From positions 744,001-808,000 of the forward strand of contig CAWJNZ010000004.1 of NCBI GenBank assembly GCA_963844405.1: DNA of 64,000 nt, written 5' to 3'. The stretch is from DASSUW01 sp963844405 (lineage in GTDB: Bacteria > Actinomycetota > Thermoleophilia > Solirubrobacterales > Solirubrobacteraceae). Below the pieces are notes generated by a model. The model made no database searches. It had not been told where the DNA came from and saw nothing but the letters and a program-made list of their open reading frames with translations. The position numbers and the translations under genes were made by a program. Positions 1 through 7,576 of this stretch are shown here, piece by piece; position 1 is the first letter of the stretch, and every line of letters begins with the position of its first letter.

Positions 1-256
1 CCTGCAGGCCGCCGGCGAACGCGCTCACGTCGTCCGCCGCGGGGGCCGGCGGCGCGAACAGGTTGACGCCGAACGGCCGGCCGGTGGCCGCGCGCACCGA
101 CAGGACGTCGGCCCGCACCGCGTCGACCGTCTTGTAGCCCGCGGCCAGGAACCCGAGGCCGCCCGCCTCGGCCACCGCGGCGGCGAGCGCGGGCGTCGAC
201 GCGCCACCGCCCATCGGCGCCTGGACGATGGGGTGCTCGAGCCGGTCGAGGACCAT
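1..256 (-). CDS. nitronate monooxygenase family protein, N-terminal part
   Basis: This gene runs off the left edge; only about 85 N-terminal codons are present. The translated start reads MVLDRLEHPIVQAPMGGG, the usual opening of FMN-dependent nitronate monooxygenases (2-nitropropane dioxygenase family), followed by EAGGLGFLAAGYK, the first beta-alpha unit of the TIM barrel. The family oxidises alkyl nitronates, or in some members acts as an enoyl reductase; the substrate here cannot be told. The ATG at 256 faces the divergent glyoxalase-fold gene across about 22 bp, so the two promoters must overlap. Confidence 0.8.
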   Translation of the reverse strand, partial: MVLDRLEHPIVQAPMGGGASTPALAAAVAEAGGLGFLAAGYKTVDAVRADVLSVRAATGRPFGVNLFAPPAPAADDVSAFAGGLQ

Positions 257-278
257 GGGCGAACGGTACCGTGACGAC

Positions 279-710
279 ATGGCACGGCTCGTCGGCATCA
301 ACCATGTCGCGCTCGAGGTCGGCGACGTCGAAGCAGCGCTCGCGCTCTACGCCCGCCTCTTCGACTTCGAGCTGCGCGGCCGCGCCGGGCGGATGGCGTT
401 CGTCGACATGGGCGACCAGTTCCTCGCGCTCTCCGAGGGGCGCCGCCAGCCGCCCGACGAACACCGCCACTTCGGCCTCGTTGTCGACGACAAGGAGGCG
501 GTCCGCGCCGCCGTCGAGCGCGAGGGCCTGCGCATCCTGCCCGCCCGCGGGCTCGACTTCCTCGACCCGTGGGGCAACCGGTTCGAGATCGTCGACTACC
601 GAGACATCCAGTTCGAGCGCGCGCCCGGCGTCAAGCGCAAGCTGGGGATCGAGGAGCTGGAGAAGCGCGACTCGGCCAAGGCCGAGATCCGCGACCGCGG
701 CCTCAGCTAA
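279..710 (+). CDS. VOC (glyoxalase/bleomycin-resistance fold) protein
   Basis: A 143-residue protein starting at the ATG at 279. It opens with GINHVALEVGDVEAAL, the first beta-alpha-beta unit of the vicinal-oxygen-chelate fold, and contains HFGLVVDD and DPWGNRFEIVDY, the second metal-site strand typical of glyoxalase-like proteins. The C-terminus is a charged helix. Family members are metal-dependent lyases, isomerases or dioxygenases, or binding proteins. The potential ligands His (HVAL), His (HFGL) and Glu (FEIV) are present, so it may bind a metal. The substrate is unknown. An in-frame ATG at 228 lies inside the divergent gene and is less likely as the start. Confidence 0.75.
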   Translation: MARLVGINHVALEVGDVEAALALYARLFDFELRGRAGRMAFVDMGDQFLALSEGRRQPPDEHRHFGLVVDDKEAVRAAVEREGLRILPARGLDFLDPWGNRFEIVDYRDIQFERAPGVKRKLGIEELEKRDSAKAEIRDRGLS

Positions 711-765
711 GCCTGGATCTCACCGATCCCCGCGGCGCCTCGTCACCGTGGCCGTTCGCCAGAGC

Positions 766-842
766 CGATCGGCCGCGACCCAAGTGGTCCACCAGGAGGA
801 TGCGCGGCCGATCGTCTCTGACTCGGCCCACGGCGCCGAGTC
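766..842. terminator. nested inverted repeats between convergent genes
   Basis: Two hairpins fill the gap between the convergent glyoxalase-fold and MaoC genes. A perfect 12-bp inverted repeat (CGATCGGCCGCG, 766-777, against 803-814) encloses TGGTCCACCA. It is followed by GACTCGGC (820-827) pairing with GCCGAGTC (835-842), whose last bases overlap the MaoC stop codon. There is no T-run, so an intrinsic terminator is inferred only from position and stem strength. Confidence 0.45.
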
Positions 843-1630
843 ATCCACGGGTCATCGGTGGATCCAGGCTGAGCCGGCCCTCGAGGTGCGGCCGGCCCTT
901 CGCGTCGTGCACGGCGAACGAGCCGTCGCCCGCCGAGAAGGTGGCGCGGCCGGGGATCCGCAGCGGGACTTTGAAGCGCACGTCGACCGTGAAGGCGTCG
1001 GGCAGCGTCGCCTCCAGCGTCGCCAGCGCGCGCGCCATCGTCCACATGCCGTGGGCGATCGTCCCCGGCTGGCCGAGCGCCTTGGCCGATCAGCGGGTGC
1101 GTGTGGATCGGGTTGGTGTCGCCGGAGACGGCGGCGTAGCGGCGCCCGACGTCGCCCGGGAGGCGCCAGACCGCGTTCGCGGGCGGGGGATCCGACTCGT
1201 CGCGGCGGCCGCCCGACGATGTGGTCTCGCGGTGCAGGTACGTCGAGCGGTCCCGCCACGCCACCTCCCCGTCGACGATCGCCTCGGCAACCACGTCGAA
1301 CTGCCGGCCACGGTCGTGCTCCCGCAGGTCCTCGGCCCACACGCGCACCTGCAAGGTCTCGTCGGCGGTGAGCGGCCGCCGCTGCTCGATCCGGTTGGCC
1401 ACGTGCACGAGCCCGAGCGGCGAGAACGGGAACGGCCCGGTCAGCAGGTCCATGGCGAGCGGGAAGGCGAGCACGTGCGGGAAGGTCGCCGGCAGCCGGT
1501 CGCGCAGCCGGAAGCCGCACACGCGGTCGTACGCGGCGAGGTGACCGCGGTCGACCGAGACCTCGCGCACGAGCTCGCGGTCCGGCAGCTCGCCCGGCCG
1601 CCTGACGCGTACCAGCCGCAGCGGGTTCAT
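841..1630 (-). pseudogene. MaoC-like (R)-3-hydroxyacyl dehydratase (HtdX type), frameshifted
   Basis: The protein begins MNPLRLVRVRRPGEL at 1630 and reads through to SGDTNPIHTHPLIG, the hydratase-2 motif with its Asp/His region. The frame then breaks near 1090 and continues in another frame as GTIAHGMWTMARALATLE to the TGA at 841. One extra base (a C in the GGCCAAGGC stretch) explains the break exactly, so a sequence error or a fresh mutation is likely. The family dehydrates (R)-3-hydroxyacyl-CoA/ACP. The start ATG overlaps the FabG4-type stop (ATGA), so the two are translationally coupled, as for htdX-fabG4 (Rv0241c-Rv0242c) in Mycobacterium tuberculosis. Confidence 0.75.
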
Positions 1631-2835
1631 GCCCCGATCAGGCTCTGCCCGCAGACGCGGACGACGTTGCCGTTGACGCCCGCCGAGCCGGGCGAGGCGA
1701 GCCACGCCACGGCCTCGGCGACGTCGACCGGCAGGCCGCCCTGCGCGAGCGAGTTCATCCGCCGCCCCGCCTCGCGCGTGGCCAGCGGCATGGCGGCGGT
1801 CATCCGCGTCTCGATGAAGCCGGGGGCGACGGCGTTGATCGTGGCCCCGCTCAGCTTCGGAGCCAGGTCCTCGACGACGCCGATCACGCCCGCCTTGCTC
1901 GTGGCGTAGTTGGCCTGGCCGCGGTTGCCGGAGATGCCGCTGACCGAGGAGACGCAGACGATCCGACGCACGTCGACGAGCGCCTCGTTGATCCGCTCGA
2001 TGCTCTCGAGGTTGACGGCGAGCACGGAGTCCCACTCGTCCTCGCTCATGCGGGCGAGCGTCCGGTCGCGCGTGATGCCGGCGTTGTGGACGACGATGTC
2101 CGCGCCGCGCTCGGCGAGGATGGCCGGCGCGCGGTCGGACGTGACGTCGACCTGGAGCGCCGTGCCGCCAACCGCGTTGGCCACGGCCGCGAGGTCCTCG
2201 CCCTGGGCGGGCACGTCGGCGCAGACCACGTCCACGCCGTCACGTGCCAGCACCTCGGCGATCGCCGCGCCGATGCCGCGCGAGGCCCCGGTGACGATCG
2301 CCGTCCACGCGCCCGGCGGGTCGGCCGGCGCCTCGCCGACGCGGACGACCTGGCCGGAGACGTAGGCCGAGCGGCCGGAGAGCAGGAAGCGCAGCGTCGA
2401 CTCGAGGTCGGCCCCCGCAGACGCATGGACGAGGTTGGCGGTGGCGCCGTGCCGGACCTCCTTGCCGGCCGAGCGGACGAAGCCCTCCAGCGCGCGCTGG
2501 GCCACGCCCTCGCCGGACCCGATGACGATCAGCCTCCCGCTCGGCCCGAGCTGGGCGATGGCGGGGTGGAAGAACTCGTAGACCTCGCGCAGCTCGCTCG
2601 CGCGCGTGATCCTCGAGGCGTCGAAGATCAGCGCCGCGTAGCGCTCGGCGTCGGGCCGCAGCTCGAACCCGAGTCGTGTGACCAGATCGCGGGTATCAAG
2701 CGCGCCGCCGAGCAGGATCGGCCCCTCGAGCAGGGCGGGGCCGCGCTGCAGCGGCGCCGGCTGCGGCAGGCCGAGCCGGCGGACCACGAAGCGTCCCGGC
2801 GGCGAGTCGACGAACTGCTGGTAGCGATCGGCCAT
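1627..2835 (-). CDS. fabG4: FabG4-type high-molecular-weight 3-oxoacyl reductase
   Basis: 402 residues from the ATG at 2835. The first ~195 residues form the flavodoxin-like extension typical of FabG4 (PPGRFVVRRLGLPQP near the start). The C-terminal half is a short-chain dehydrogenase with VTGASRGIGAAIA, the HNAG motif and the catalytic Ser and YATSK (Tyr/Lys), ending AGVNGNVVRVCGQ. FabG4 reduces 3-oxoacyl-CoA/ACP with NADH. The downstream MaoC gene overlaps by four bases and would take the next step, dehydration. The divergent thiolase and acyl-CoA dehydrogenase complete an acyl-chain module matching mycobacterial fabG4/htdX/fadA2/fadE5. The exact physiological substrate is not shown. Confidence 0.9.
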   Translation of the reverse strand: MADRYQQFVDSPPGRFVVRRLGLPQPAPLQRGPALLEGPILLGGALDTRDLVTRLGFELRPDAERYAALIFDASRITRASELREVYEFFHPAIAQLGPSGRLIVIGSGEGVAQRALEGFVRSAGKEVRHGATANLVHASAGADLESTLRFLLSGRSAYVSGQVVRVGEAPADPPGAWTAIVTGASRGIGAAIAEVLARDGVDVVCADVPAQGEDLAAVANAVGGTALQVDVTSDRAPAILAERGADIVVHNAGITRDRTLARMSEDEWDSVLAVNLESIERINEALVDVRRIVCVSSVSGISGNRGQANYATSKAGVIGVVEDLAPKLSGATINAVAPGFIETRMTAAMPLATREAGRRMNSLAQGGLPVDVAEAVAWLASPGSAGVNGNVVRVCGQSLIGA

Positions 2836-2867
2836 GTGTGAGCCCTTACCCGATTGAAATCTCAAAT

Positions 2868-2881
2868 GAACGGTAACGTTC
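2868..2881. promoter_or_regulatory. inverted repeat in the fabG4/thiolase divergent promoter
   Basis: GAACG-GTAA-CGTTC is a perfect 5-bp inverted repeat in the 54-bp gap between the two divergent start codons. The gap is much less GC-rich than the genes around it. Its position suggests an operator for a fatty-acid-responsive repressor controlling both directions. The regulator is not identified. Confidence 0.45.
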
Positions 2882-2889
2882 TTAGCACG

Positions 2890-4116
2890 ATGCCCGAGAA
2901 GATCGCCATCCTCGGCGGCAACCGGATCCCGTTCGCCCGCTCGAACGGACCGTACGCCGAGGCCTCGAACCAGGACATGCTGACCGCCGCGCTCGACGGC
3001 CTGATCGCGCGCTTCGGCCTCCAGGGCGAGCGCGCCGGCGAGGTGGTGGCCGGCGCCGTGCTCAAGCACAGCCGCGACTTCAACCTCACGCGCGAGTGCG
3101 TCCTCGGCTCGCCGCTCGACAACGCGACGCCCGCCTACGACCTCCAGCAGGCCTGCGACACCGGCCTGCAGGCGGCGCTCGCCGTCGGCGGCAAGATCGC
3201 GCTCGGGCAGATCGAGTGGGGCATCGCCGGCGGCGTCGACACGACCAGCGACGCGCCGATCGCCGTCAACGAGGACCTGCGGCGCGTGCTGCTCGAGGCC
3301 AACCGCACGAAGAGCGTCCCCGGCCGGCTCAAGCTGCTCGGCCACCTCCGCCCCGGCCAGATCGTCCCCGAGATCCCGCGCAACGCCGAGCCGCGCACCG
3401 GCATGTCGATGGGCGAGCACCAGGCGATCACCACCGAGTGCTTCGGCATCGCGCGCGAGGAGCAGGACGAGCTGACCGTGGCGAGCCACCAGGCGCTCGC
3501 CGCCGCCTACGACCGCGGCTTCTACGACGACCTCGTCACCCCCTACCTCGGCCTGGAGCGCGACCAGAACCTGCGCCCCGACACCAGCACCGACATGCTG
3601 GCGAAGCTGAAGCCGGTGTTCGGCGACACGATGACGGCGGGCAACTCCACCCCGCTGTCGGACGGCGCCGCGGTCGCTCTGCTGGCGAGCGACGGCTGGG
3701 CGGCCTCGAAGCAGCTGCCGGTGCTCGCCCACCTGACCGCCTGGGAGACCGCGGCGGTCGACTACCTGAACGGCGACGACGGCCTGCTGATGGCGCCCGT
3801 GTACGGCATCCGGCGCCTGCTGGAGCGCACCGGCCTCGCGCTGGAGGACTTCGACCTCTACGAAATCCACGAGGCGTTCGCCGCGCAGGTGCTCTGCACG
3901 CTGCGGGCGGTCGGGGAGATCGACCGCTCGAAGCTCAACGTGGCCGGCGGCTCGCTGGCCGCCGGCCACCCGTTCGCCGCCACCGGCGGGCGGATCCTGG
4001 CGACGGTGGCCAAGCTGCTCGCAGAAACCGCTCCCACCCGCCCCGGCCGCGCGCTGGTCTCCATCTGCGCGGCCGGCGGGCAGGGCGTCGTCGCGATCGT
4101 GGAGCGTGAGGCATGA
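2890..4116 (+). CDS. fadA2: acetyl-CoA C-acyltransferase (FadA2-type thiolase)
   Basis: 408 residues from the ATG at 2890. An upstream TTG at 2854 would run through the promoter repeat and is rejected. The protein opens EKIAILGGNRIPFARS. The nucleophile Cys lies in QQACDTGLQAA, the catalytic His in YEIHEAFAAQV, and the C-terminal GGSLAAGHPFAATGGR and CAAGGQG carry the second His and Cys. The family thiolytically cleaves 3-oxoacyl-CoA to acetyl-CoA in beta-oxidation, or runs in reverse. The stop TGA overlaps the acyl-CoA dehydrogenase ATG, so the two are one operon. Confidence 0.92.
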   Translation: MPEKIAILGGNRIPFARSNGPYAEASNQDMLTAALDGLIARFGLQGERAGEVVAGAVLKHSRDFNLTRECVLGSPLDNATPAYDLQQACDTGLQAALAVGGKIALGQIEWGIAGGVDTTSDAPIAVNEDLRRVLLEANRTKSVPGRLKLLGHLRPGQIVPEIPRNAEPRTGMSMGEHQAITTECFGIAREEQDELTVASHQALAAAYDRGFYDDLVTPYLGLERDQNLRPDTSTDMLAKLKPVFGDTMTAGNSTPLSDGAAVALLASDGWAASKQLPVLAHLTAWETAAVDYLNGDDGLLMAPVYGIRRLLERTGLALEDFDLYEIHEAFAAQVLCTLRAVGEIDRSKLNVAGGSLAAGHPFAATGGRILATVAKLLAETAPTRPGRALVSICAAGGQGVVAIVEREA

Positions 4117-5510
4117 GCTACGGGTTCTCGCTGACGCCGGCGCAGCTCGACCTCGTCGAGCGCACGCACGCCTTCGCGCGCGACGTGATCCGCCCGGTCG
4201 CCGACGAGCACGACCGCGAGGAGACGTTCCCGTGGGAGGTGCTCGAGGCCGCCGCCGAGGAGGGCTTCTACCACCCGCTCTTCTACCGCGACCTGATCGG
4301 CGACCCGACCGGCCTCTCGCTGCCGCTGTTCATGGAGGAGCTCTTCTGGGGCTGCGCGGGGATCAGCCTGGGCATCGTCATGCCGGCCCTCGCGCTGTCC
4401 GCGATGGCGCAGGCCGCGACCCCGGAGCAGCTGCTCAAGTGGGCGCCGGAGTGCTTCGGCGAGCCGGGCGATCTCAAGCTCGCCGCGCTCTGCGTCTCCG
4501 AGCCCGAGGGCGGGAGCGACGTCCGCAACCTGCGCACCCGCGCGCGCCGCGACGGCGACGAGTGGGTGCTCGACGGCCACAAGATCTGGATCGGCAACGG
4601 CGGCATCGCCAACGTCCACGTGGTCAACGCCACCGTCGACCCGACGGCGGGCCACCGGGGGCAGGCGCTGTTCATCGTGCCCGGCGGCACGCCCGGGCTG
4701 ACCATGGTCCGCAAGCTCGAGAAGCTCGGCTGCCGGGCCTCCCACACCGCCGAGCTGAAGTTCGAGGAGTGCCGCGTCCCGGCCGAGAACCTGCTGGGCG
4801 GCGACGCGAAGCTCGAGCGGCGGCTGGCCGAGGCGCTCAGCGCCGACGGCAACGGCCGCTCGTCGACGCTCGGCGCCTTCGAGCAGACGCGGCCGATGGT
4901 GGCCGCGCAGGCGCTCGGCATCGCCCGCGCGGCGCTCGAGTTCGCGTGCGAGTACGCGAGCGAGCGCGAGGCGTTCGGCGGCCCGATCATCGACAAGCAG
5001 GGCATCGCGTTCCCGCTCGCCGACCTCGCCGCCGACCTCGACGCCGCCCGGCTGCTCACCTGGCGCGCCTCGTGGATGGCCGCCCAGCACGTGGACTACC
5101 ACCACGGGGAGGGCTCGATGTCGAAGCTCAAGGCCTCGGAGGTGGCGGTGCGCGCGACCGAGCAGGCGGTCCAGGTCTGCGGCGGCTACGGCTACGTGCG
5201 CGGCCTGCCCGTGGAGAAGTGGTACCGCGACGCCAAGCTCTACACGATCTTCGAGGGCACGAGCGAGATCCAGCGCGTGGTGATCGGGCGCACGCTGACC
5301 GACCCGGACCCGCCGCTCCACCACCGCATGCCGCCCGACGGCCCGGCGCTCGGACGCACCTTCGGGCGCGGCACCAAGCCGCGCTCGCTGGCCGCCGGCA
5401 AGGCGATGCGGATCGCCGCCAAGACGCCGCCGTCGCTGATGAAGCTGCCGATGAAGGTGATCACGCCGCCGCAGAAGCCGGCGCGGCGTCAGGACTCCCC
5501 GTCCCAGTAG
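4113..5510 (+). CDS. acyl-CoA dehydrogenase (FadE5-like)
   Basis: 465 residues. It has the three-domain acyl-CoA dehydrogenase layout: an N-terminal helical domain, a beta domain with LCVSEPEGGSDVRNLRT (FAD/substrate binding), and a C-terminal domain with CGGYGYVRGLPVEKWYRDAK and YTIFEGTSEIQ, where the Glu is the expected catalytic base. About 60 residues beyond the usual end form a basic, Pro-rich tail, as in FadE5-type enzymes. It introduces a 2,3-double bond into acyl-CoA using FAD. It starts inside the thiolase stop (ATGA). The last 22 bp overlap the convergent cupin gene. Confidence 0.9.
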   Translation: MSYGFSLTPAQLDLVERTHAFARDVIRPVADEHDREETFPWEVLEAAAEEGFYHPLFYRDLIGDPTGLSLPLFMEELFWGCAGISLGIVMPALALSAMAQAATPEQLLKWAPECFGEPGDLKLAALCVSEPEGGSDVRNLRTRARRDGDEWVLDGHKIWIGNGGIANVHVVNATVDPTAGHRGQALFIVPGGTPGLTMVRKLEKLGCRASHTAELKFEECRVPAENLLGGDAKLERRLAEALSADGNGRSSTLGAFEQTRPMVAAQALGIARAALEFACEYASEREAFGGPIIDKQGIAFPLADLAADLDAARLLTWRASWMAAQHVDYHHGEGSMSKLKASEVAVRATEQAVQVCGGYGYVRGLPVEKWYRDAKLYTIFEGTSEIQRVVIGRTLTDPDPPLHHRMPPDGPALGRTFGRGTKPRSLAAGKAMRIAAKTPPSLMKLPMKVITPPQKPARRQDSPSQ

Positions 5511-5950
5511 CCGACGGGCTCGCGCCGCACCAGCGTCGGCTCGTCCCCGTCCGGCCACACGCCGATCTTGTCGCTGTCCGGGAAGACGGCGACCGCGGGC
5601 CGGCCGCTGGTCGAGAGGATCATCAGCCGCGCCGTCTCGCCGCCGTGGTTGGTGAGCTTGTGGGCGCCGTCCGGGCCGTCGGGGAAGCAGACGACGTCGC
5701 CGGGCGCAAGCTCGTCCTCTCCGCCGGGGTGCCGGAGCGTCGGAGTGCCGTCGAGCACGATCGCCCACTCCTCGGCGCCGTACTCGTAGTGGTACGGCCA
5801 CGTGCTCTCGCCGGCCGGCAGCTCGTAGACGGTGGCGGAGATCCGGCTCGCGGCGATCGCCGGGCCGATCCGCGCCGTGCCGCAGCGGTAGCCGGCCGGG
5901 CGGCCGACGTCGTAGGCGAGCTCGGGCGCGAAGACGTTGATGCGTCGCAT
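5489..5950 (-). CDS. cupin-domain protein
   Basis: 153 residues. One cupin barrel is visible: WPYHYEYGAEEWAIVLDG (first motif, with His and Glu ligands) and LAPGDVVCFPDGPDGAHKLTNHGG (second motif, with a His), so a bound metal is plausible. Many such proteins bind small sugars or act as isomerases or dioxygenases; the activity is unknown. It is the last gene of a three-gene minus-strand unit (DUF4260, TetR, cupin), starting 7 bp after the TetR stop, and it overlaps the tail of the convergent acyl-CoA dehydrogenase. Confidence 0.8.
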   Translation of the reverse strand: MRRINVFAPELAYDVGRPAGYRCGTARIGPAIAASRISATVYELPAGESTWPYHYEYGAEEWAIVLDGTPTLRHPGGEDELAPGDVVCFPDGPDGAHKLTNHGGETARLMILSTSGRPAVAVFPDSDKIGVWPDGDEPTLVRREPVGYWDGES

Positions 5951-5957
5951 CGGCGGA

Positions 5958-6464
5958 TCATCGCTTGAACGCGCGCATGCCGGCGGCCCACGCGGCGTCG
6001 AGCTCGGCGTCGGGCGGGAAGCGGCCGTTGAGCTCGAGGATCGTCATGCCGTGCGCGAACGCCCACACGGCGCGTGCCGCGTCGGGGTCGCCGCCGACGG
6101 CGTCGACGATCGGACGCGCCGCGCGCTCCTCGACGCCCGGGGTGAGCCGCTCGCGCGGGAGCGGCCGCTCGGTCATCAGGCGGTAGAGGTGCGGGTGCGC
6201 GAGCGCGTAGGCCCGGTACGCGCGACCGAGCTCCTCCGGGGTGTCGCCCTCGAACGCGTCGGCCCACTCCTCCAGCCCGGCGGAGATGAGCGCCGCCTCC
6301 AGCGCCTGCTTGTCGGGCAGGTGCTTGTAGATCGACGGCGCCCGGATCCCGACCCGCTCGGCGACGCGCCGCATGGACAGCGCGGCGGGCCCCTCGGCCT
6401 CGAGCAGCTCCCGCGCGGCGGCCACGATCTCGCGGGCCCGTGGACTAAGCGCGCTGGAAGCCAT
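5958..6464 (-). CDS. TetR-family transcriptional regulator
   Basis: 168 residues. The N-terminal helix-turn-helix is clear: REIVAAARELLEAEGPAALS, then MRRVAERVGIRAPSIYKHLP with the standard YKH recognition-helix end. The C-terminal ligand domain has the WHG-like pattern (YRAYALAHPHLYRLM). The start overlaps the DUF4260 stop by 20 bp. The promoter of that operon carries two identical-core palindromes (GCTAAC-N3-GTTAGC), one between the -35 and -10 boxes, so this protein most likely represses its own operon. The ligand is unknown. Confidence 0.88.
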   Translation of the reverse strand: MASSALSPRAREIVAAARELLEAEGPAALSMRRVAERVGIRAPSIYKHLPDKQALEAALISAGLEEWADAFEGDTPEELGRAYRAYALAHPHLYRLMTERPLPRERLTPGVEERAARPIVDAVGGDPDAARAVWAFAHGMTILELNGRFPPDAELDAAWAAGMRAFKR

Positions 6465-6726
6465 CGGGCGTGCGGAGCCCGTATCCCGCGAACCGGTCGA
6501 TGACGATGTGCAGCGCCCAGGCGCCGGCGCCCACCAGGTAGCCCGCCGGCATGAACGCGGCGGCCACGACCGCGAAGGCGATCGGCCCGGCCGGGTGGTG
6601 GAGGGCGTTGTAGAGCCGCACGGCGCGCGGGTGCAACTGGCCCTTGGCCAGGCCCGAGCCGATGCCGAGGAAGAGCGCGATGTCGGGCATCGCGCCGAAG
6701 ACGAGGAACTGCCACAGACCGGTCAT
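6445..6726 (-). CDS. DUF4260-family small membrane protein
   Basis: 93 residues from the ATG at 6726, chosen because GGGAGG precedes it. A longer reading to 6831 would run through the promoter and a direct repeat. PDIALFLGIGSG, RLYNALHHPAGP and ALHIVIDRFAGYGL are the hallmark stretches of DUF4260 proteins, which have three or four membrane helices and no proven function. It leads a three-gene operon with a TetR regulator and a cupin, so it is probably the induced effector of that regulator. A role in export or stress is only a guess. Confidence 0.8.
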   Translation of the reverse strand: MTGLWQFLVFGAMPDIALFLGIGSGLAKGQLHPRAVRLYNALHHPAGPIAFAVVAAAFMPAGYLVGAGAWALHIVIDRFAGYGLRTPDGFQRA

Positions 6727-6743
6727 CGAGACCTCCCGTCCGC

Positions 6744-6807
6744 ACGGCGCCGTCGCTCGGGCGCCGTGCGGTTTGACGGCGCCGTCGCTCGGGCAGCCGT
6801 GCGGTTG
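6744..6807. repeat. two tandem 32-bp direct repeats in the leader of the TetR operon
   Basis: Units 6744-6775 and 6776-6807 are the same 32-bp sequence apart from one inserted and one deleted base. They begin ACGGCGCCGTCGCTCGGGC and end GCCGTGCGG followed by Ts and a G. Each unit can fold on itself (GGCGCCGT against the later GCCGTGC). The repeats lie in the transcribed leader between promoter and start codon, so they may be a recent duplication or a leader RNA element. Confidence 0.7.
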
Positions 6808-6810
6808 ACG

Positions 6811-6859
6811 TTGGCTAACACTGTTAGCCAAAGATAGCTAACAGCGTTAGCTCTGTCAA
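6811..6859 (-). promoter_or_regulatory. promoter with two tandem TetR operators
   Basis: On the minus strand TTGACA (6859-6854), a 17-bp spacer and TATCTT (6836-6831) make a near-consensus promoter. The spacer is almost filled by AGCTAAC-AGC-GTTAGCT (6836-6852). A second palindrome with the same core, TTGGCTAAC-ACT-GTTAGCCAA (6811-6831), lies at the expected start site. The centres are 23 bp apart, about two helical turns. This is the arrangement of a TetR-repressed promoter for the DUF4260-TetR-cupin operon. Confidence 0.8.
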
Positions 6860-6890
6860 GCCCGAGTGGGTGTTCGGCCTCGTAGCGACG

Positions 6891-7574
6891 TCAGGTGGCC
6901 ACCCGCTCCCGGCGCCGGCTGAACAGCGCCGCGAGCCCGGCGGCGAGCCCCGCGAGCCCGACGATCAGCGCCACGATCGAGATCGTGTCGGTGCCCGACT
7001 CCTCCTCCTCGGCGCCGCCACCGGCATCCTCGGCCGGGGTCGCGGCGGGCGTGGCCGCCTCCTCGCCTTCCTCGGCCGGCGCCTCGGTGATGGTGACGCG
7101 CGGTGCCGGCGAGTCCGCGTCCGCCGGTCCGATCCAGCGGACGACCTCGCCGCCCGAGTACGTCTGGACCGCGGGGAAGGTGAGCTCGACGCCCGGCTCC
7201 TCAGGTGTCCTGAACGACACGCCGAACTCCTGGAACTCGCCCGGGCGGATGGTCCCGCCGGACCAGGTCACCGTGTCGATCTTCTCCGTCACTTCCTCGC
7301 CTTCGACGTCGATCGGCTCGTCGAGCTGGGCCATCTTGACCGTGCGCTTCCAGCCCTCGACCGGCTGGAAGCTCGCGGACAGGATCTGCTCGGGGAACTT
7401 GAGCGTGATCTTCGTCGTGGAGGCGTTGTCGCGCTCGTTGGGCACGCGGACCGCGAAGCGTGCGAAGCCGCCCGCCTCCCACTCGGGAGGCTGGACGGTG
7501 ACGTGCGCCGCCGCCGCTGGGGCGATGACGAGCGTCGCTACCAGGGCAGCGAACAGGGCTAGGCGTGCGTTCAT
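6891..7574 (-). CDS. ycnI: YcnI-like (DUF1775) copper-associated membrane-anchored protein
   Basis: 227 residues from the ATG at 7574. An ATG two codons earlier is only one base from the GGAGG and is less likely. A signal peptide ends APAAAA and leaves His as the mature N-terminus (HVTVQPPEW). This N-terminal His and the nearby Trp are the copper(II)-binding features of the YcnI family. The DUF1775 beta-sandwich follows, then an Ala/Glu-rich linker (EEGEEAATPAATPAED), a C-terminal membrane helix and SRRRER on the cytoplasmic side. It follows the CopC-CopD gene directly, as in Bacillus ycnK-ycnJ-ycnI regions, and probably passes or holds copper outside the membrane. Confidence 0.85.
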   Translation of the reverse strand: MNARLALFAALVATLVIAPAAAAHVTVQPPEWEAGGFARFAVRVPNERDNASTTKITLKFPEQILSASFQPVEGWKRTVKMAQLDEPIDVEGEEVTEKIDTVTWSGGTIRPGEFQEFGVSFRTPEEPGVELTFPAVQTYSGGEVVRWIGPADADSPAPRVTITEAPAEEGEEAATPAATPAEDAGGGAEEEESGTDTISIVALIVGLAGLAAGLAALFSRRRERVAT

Positions 7575-7576
7575 CC

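Noticed and set aside
4106..5968. A 620-codon plus-strand frame overlapping the acyl-CoA dehydrogenase
   Set aside because: It is a shadow frame of basic low-complexity sequence; the real product is in the frame from 4113.
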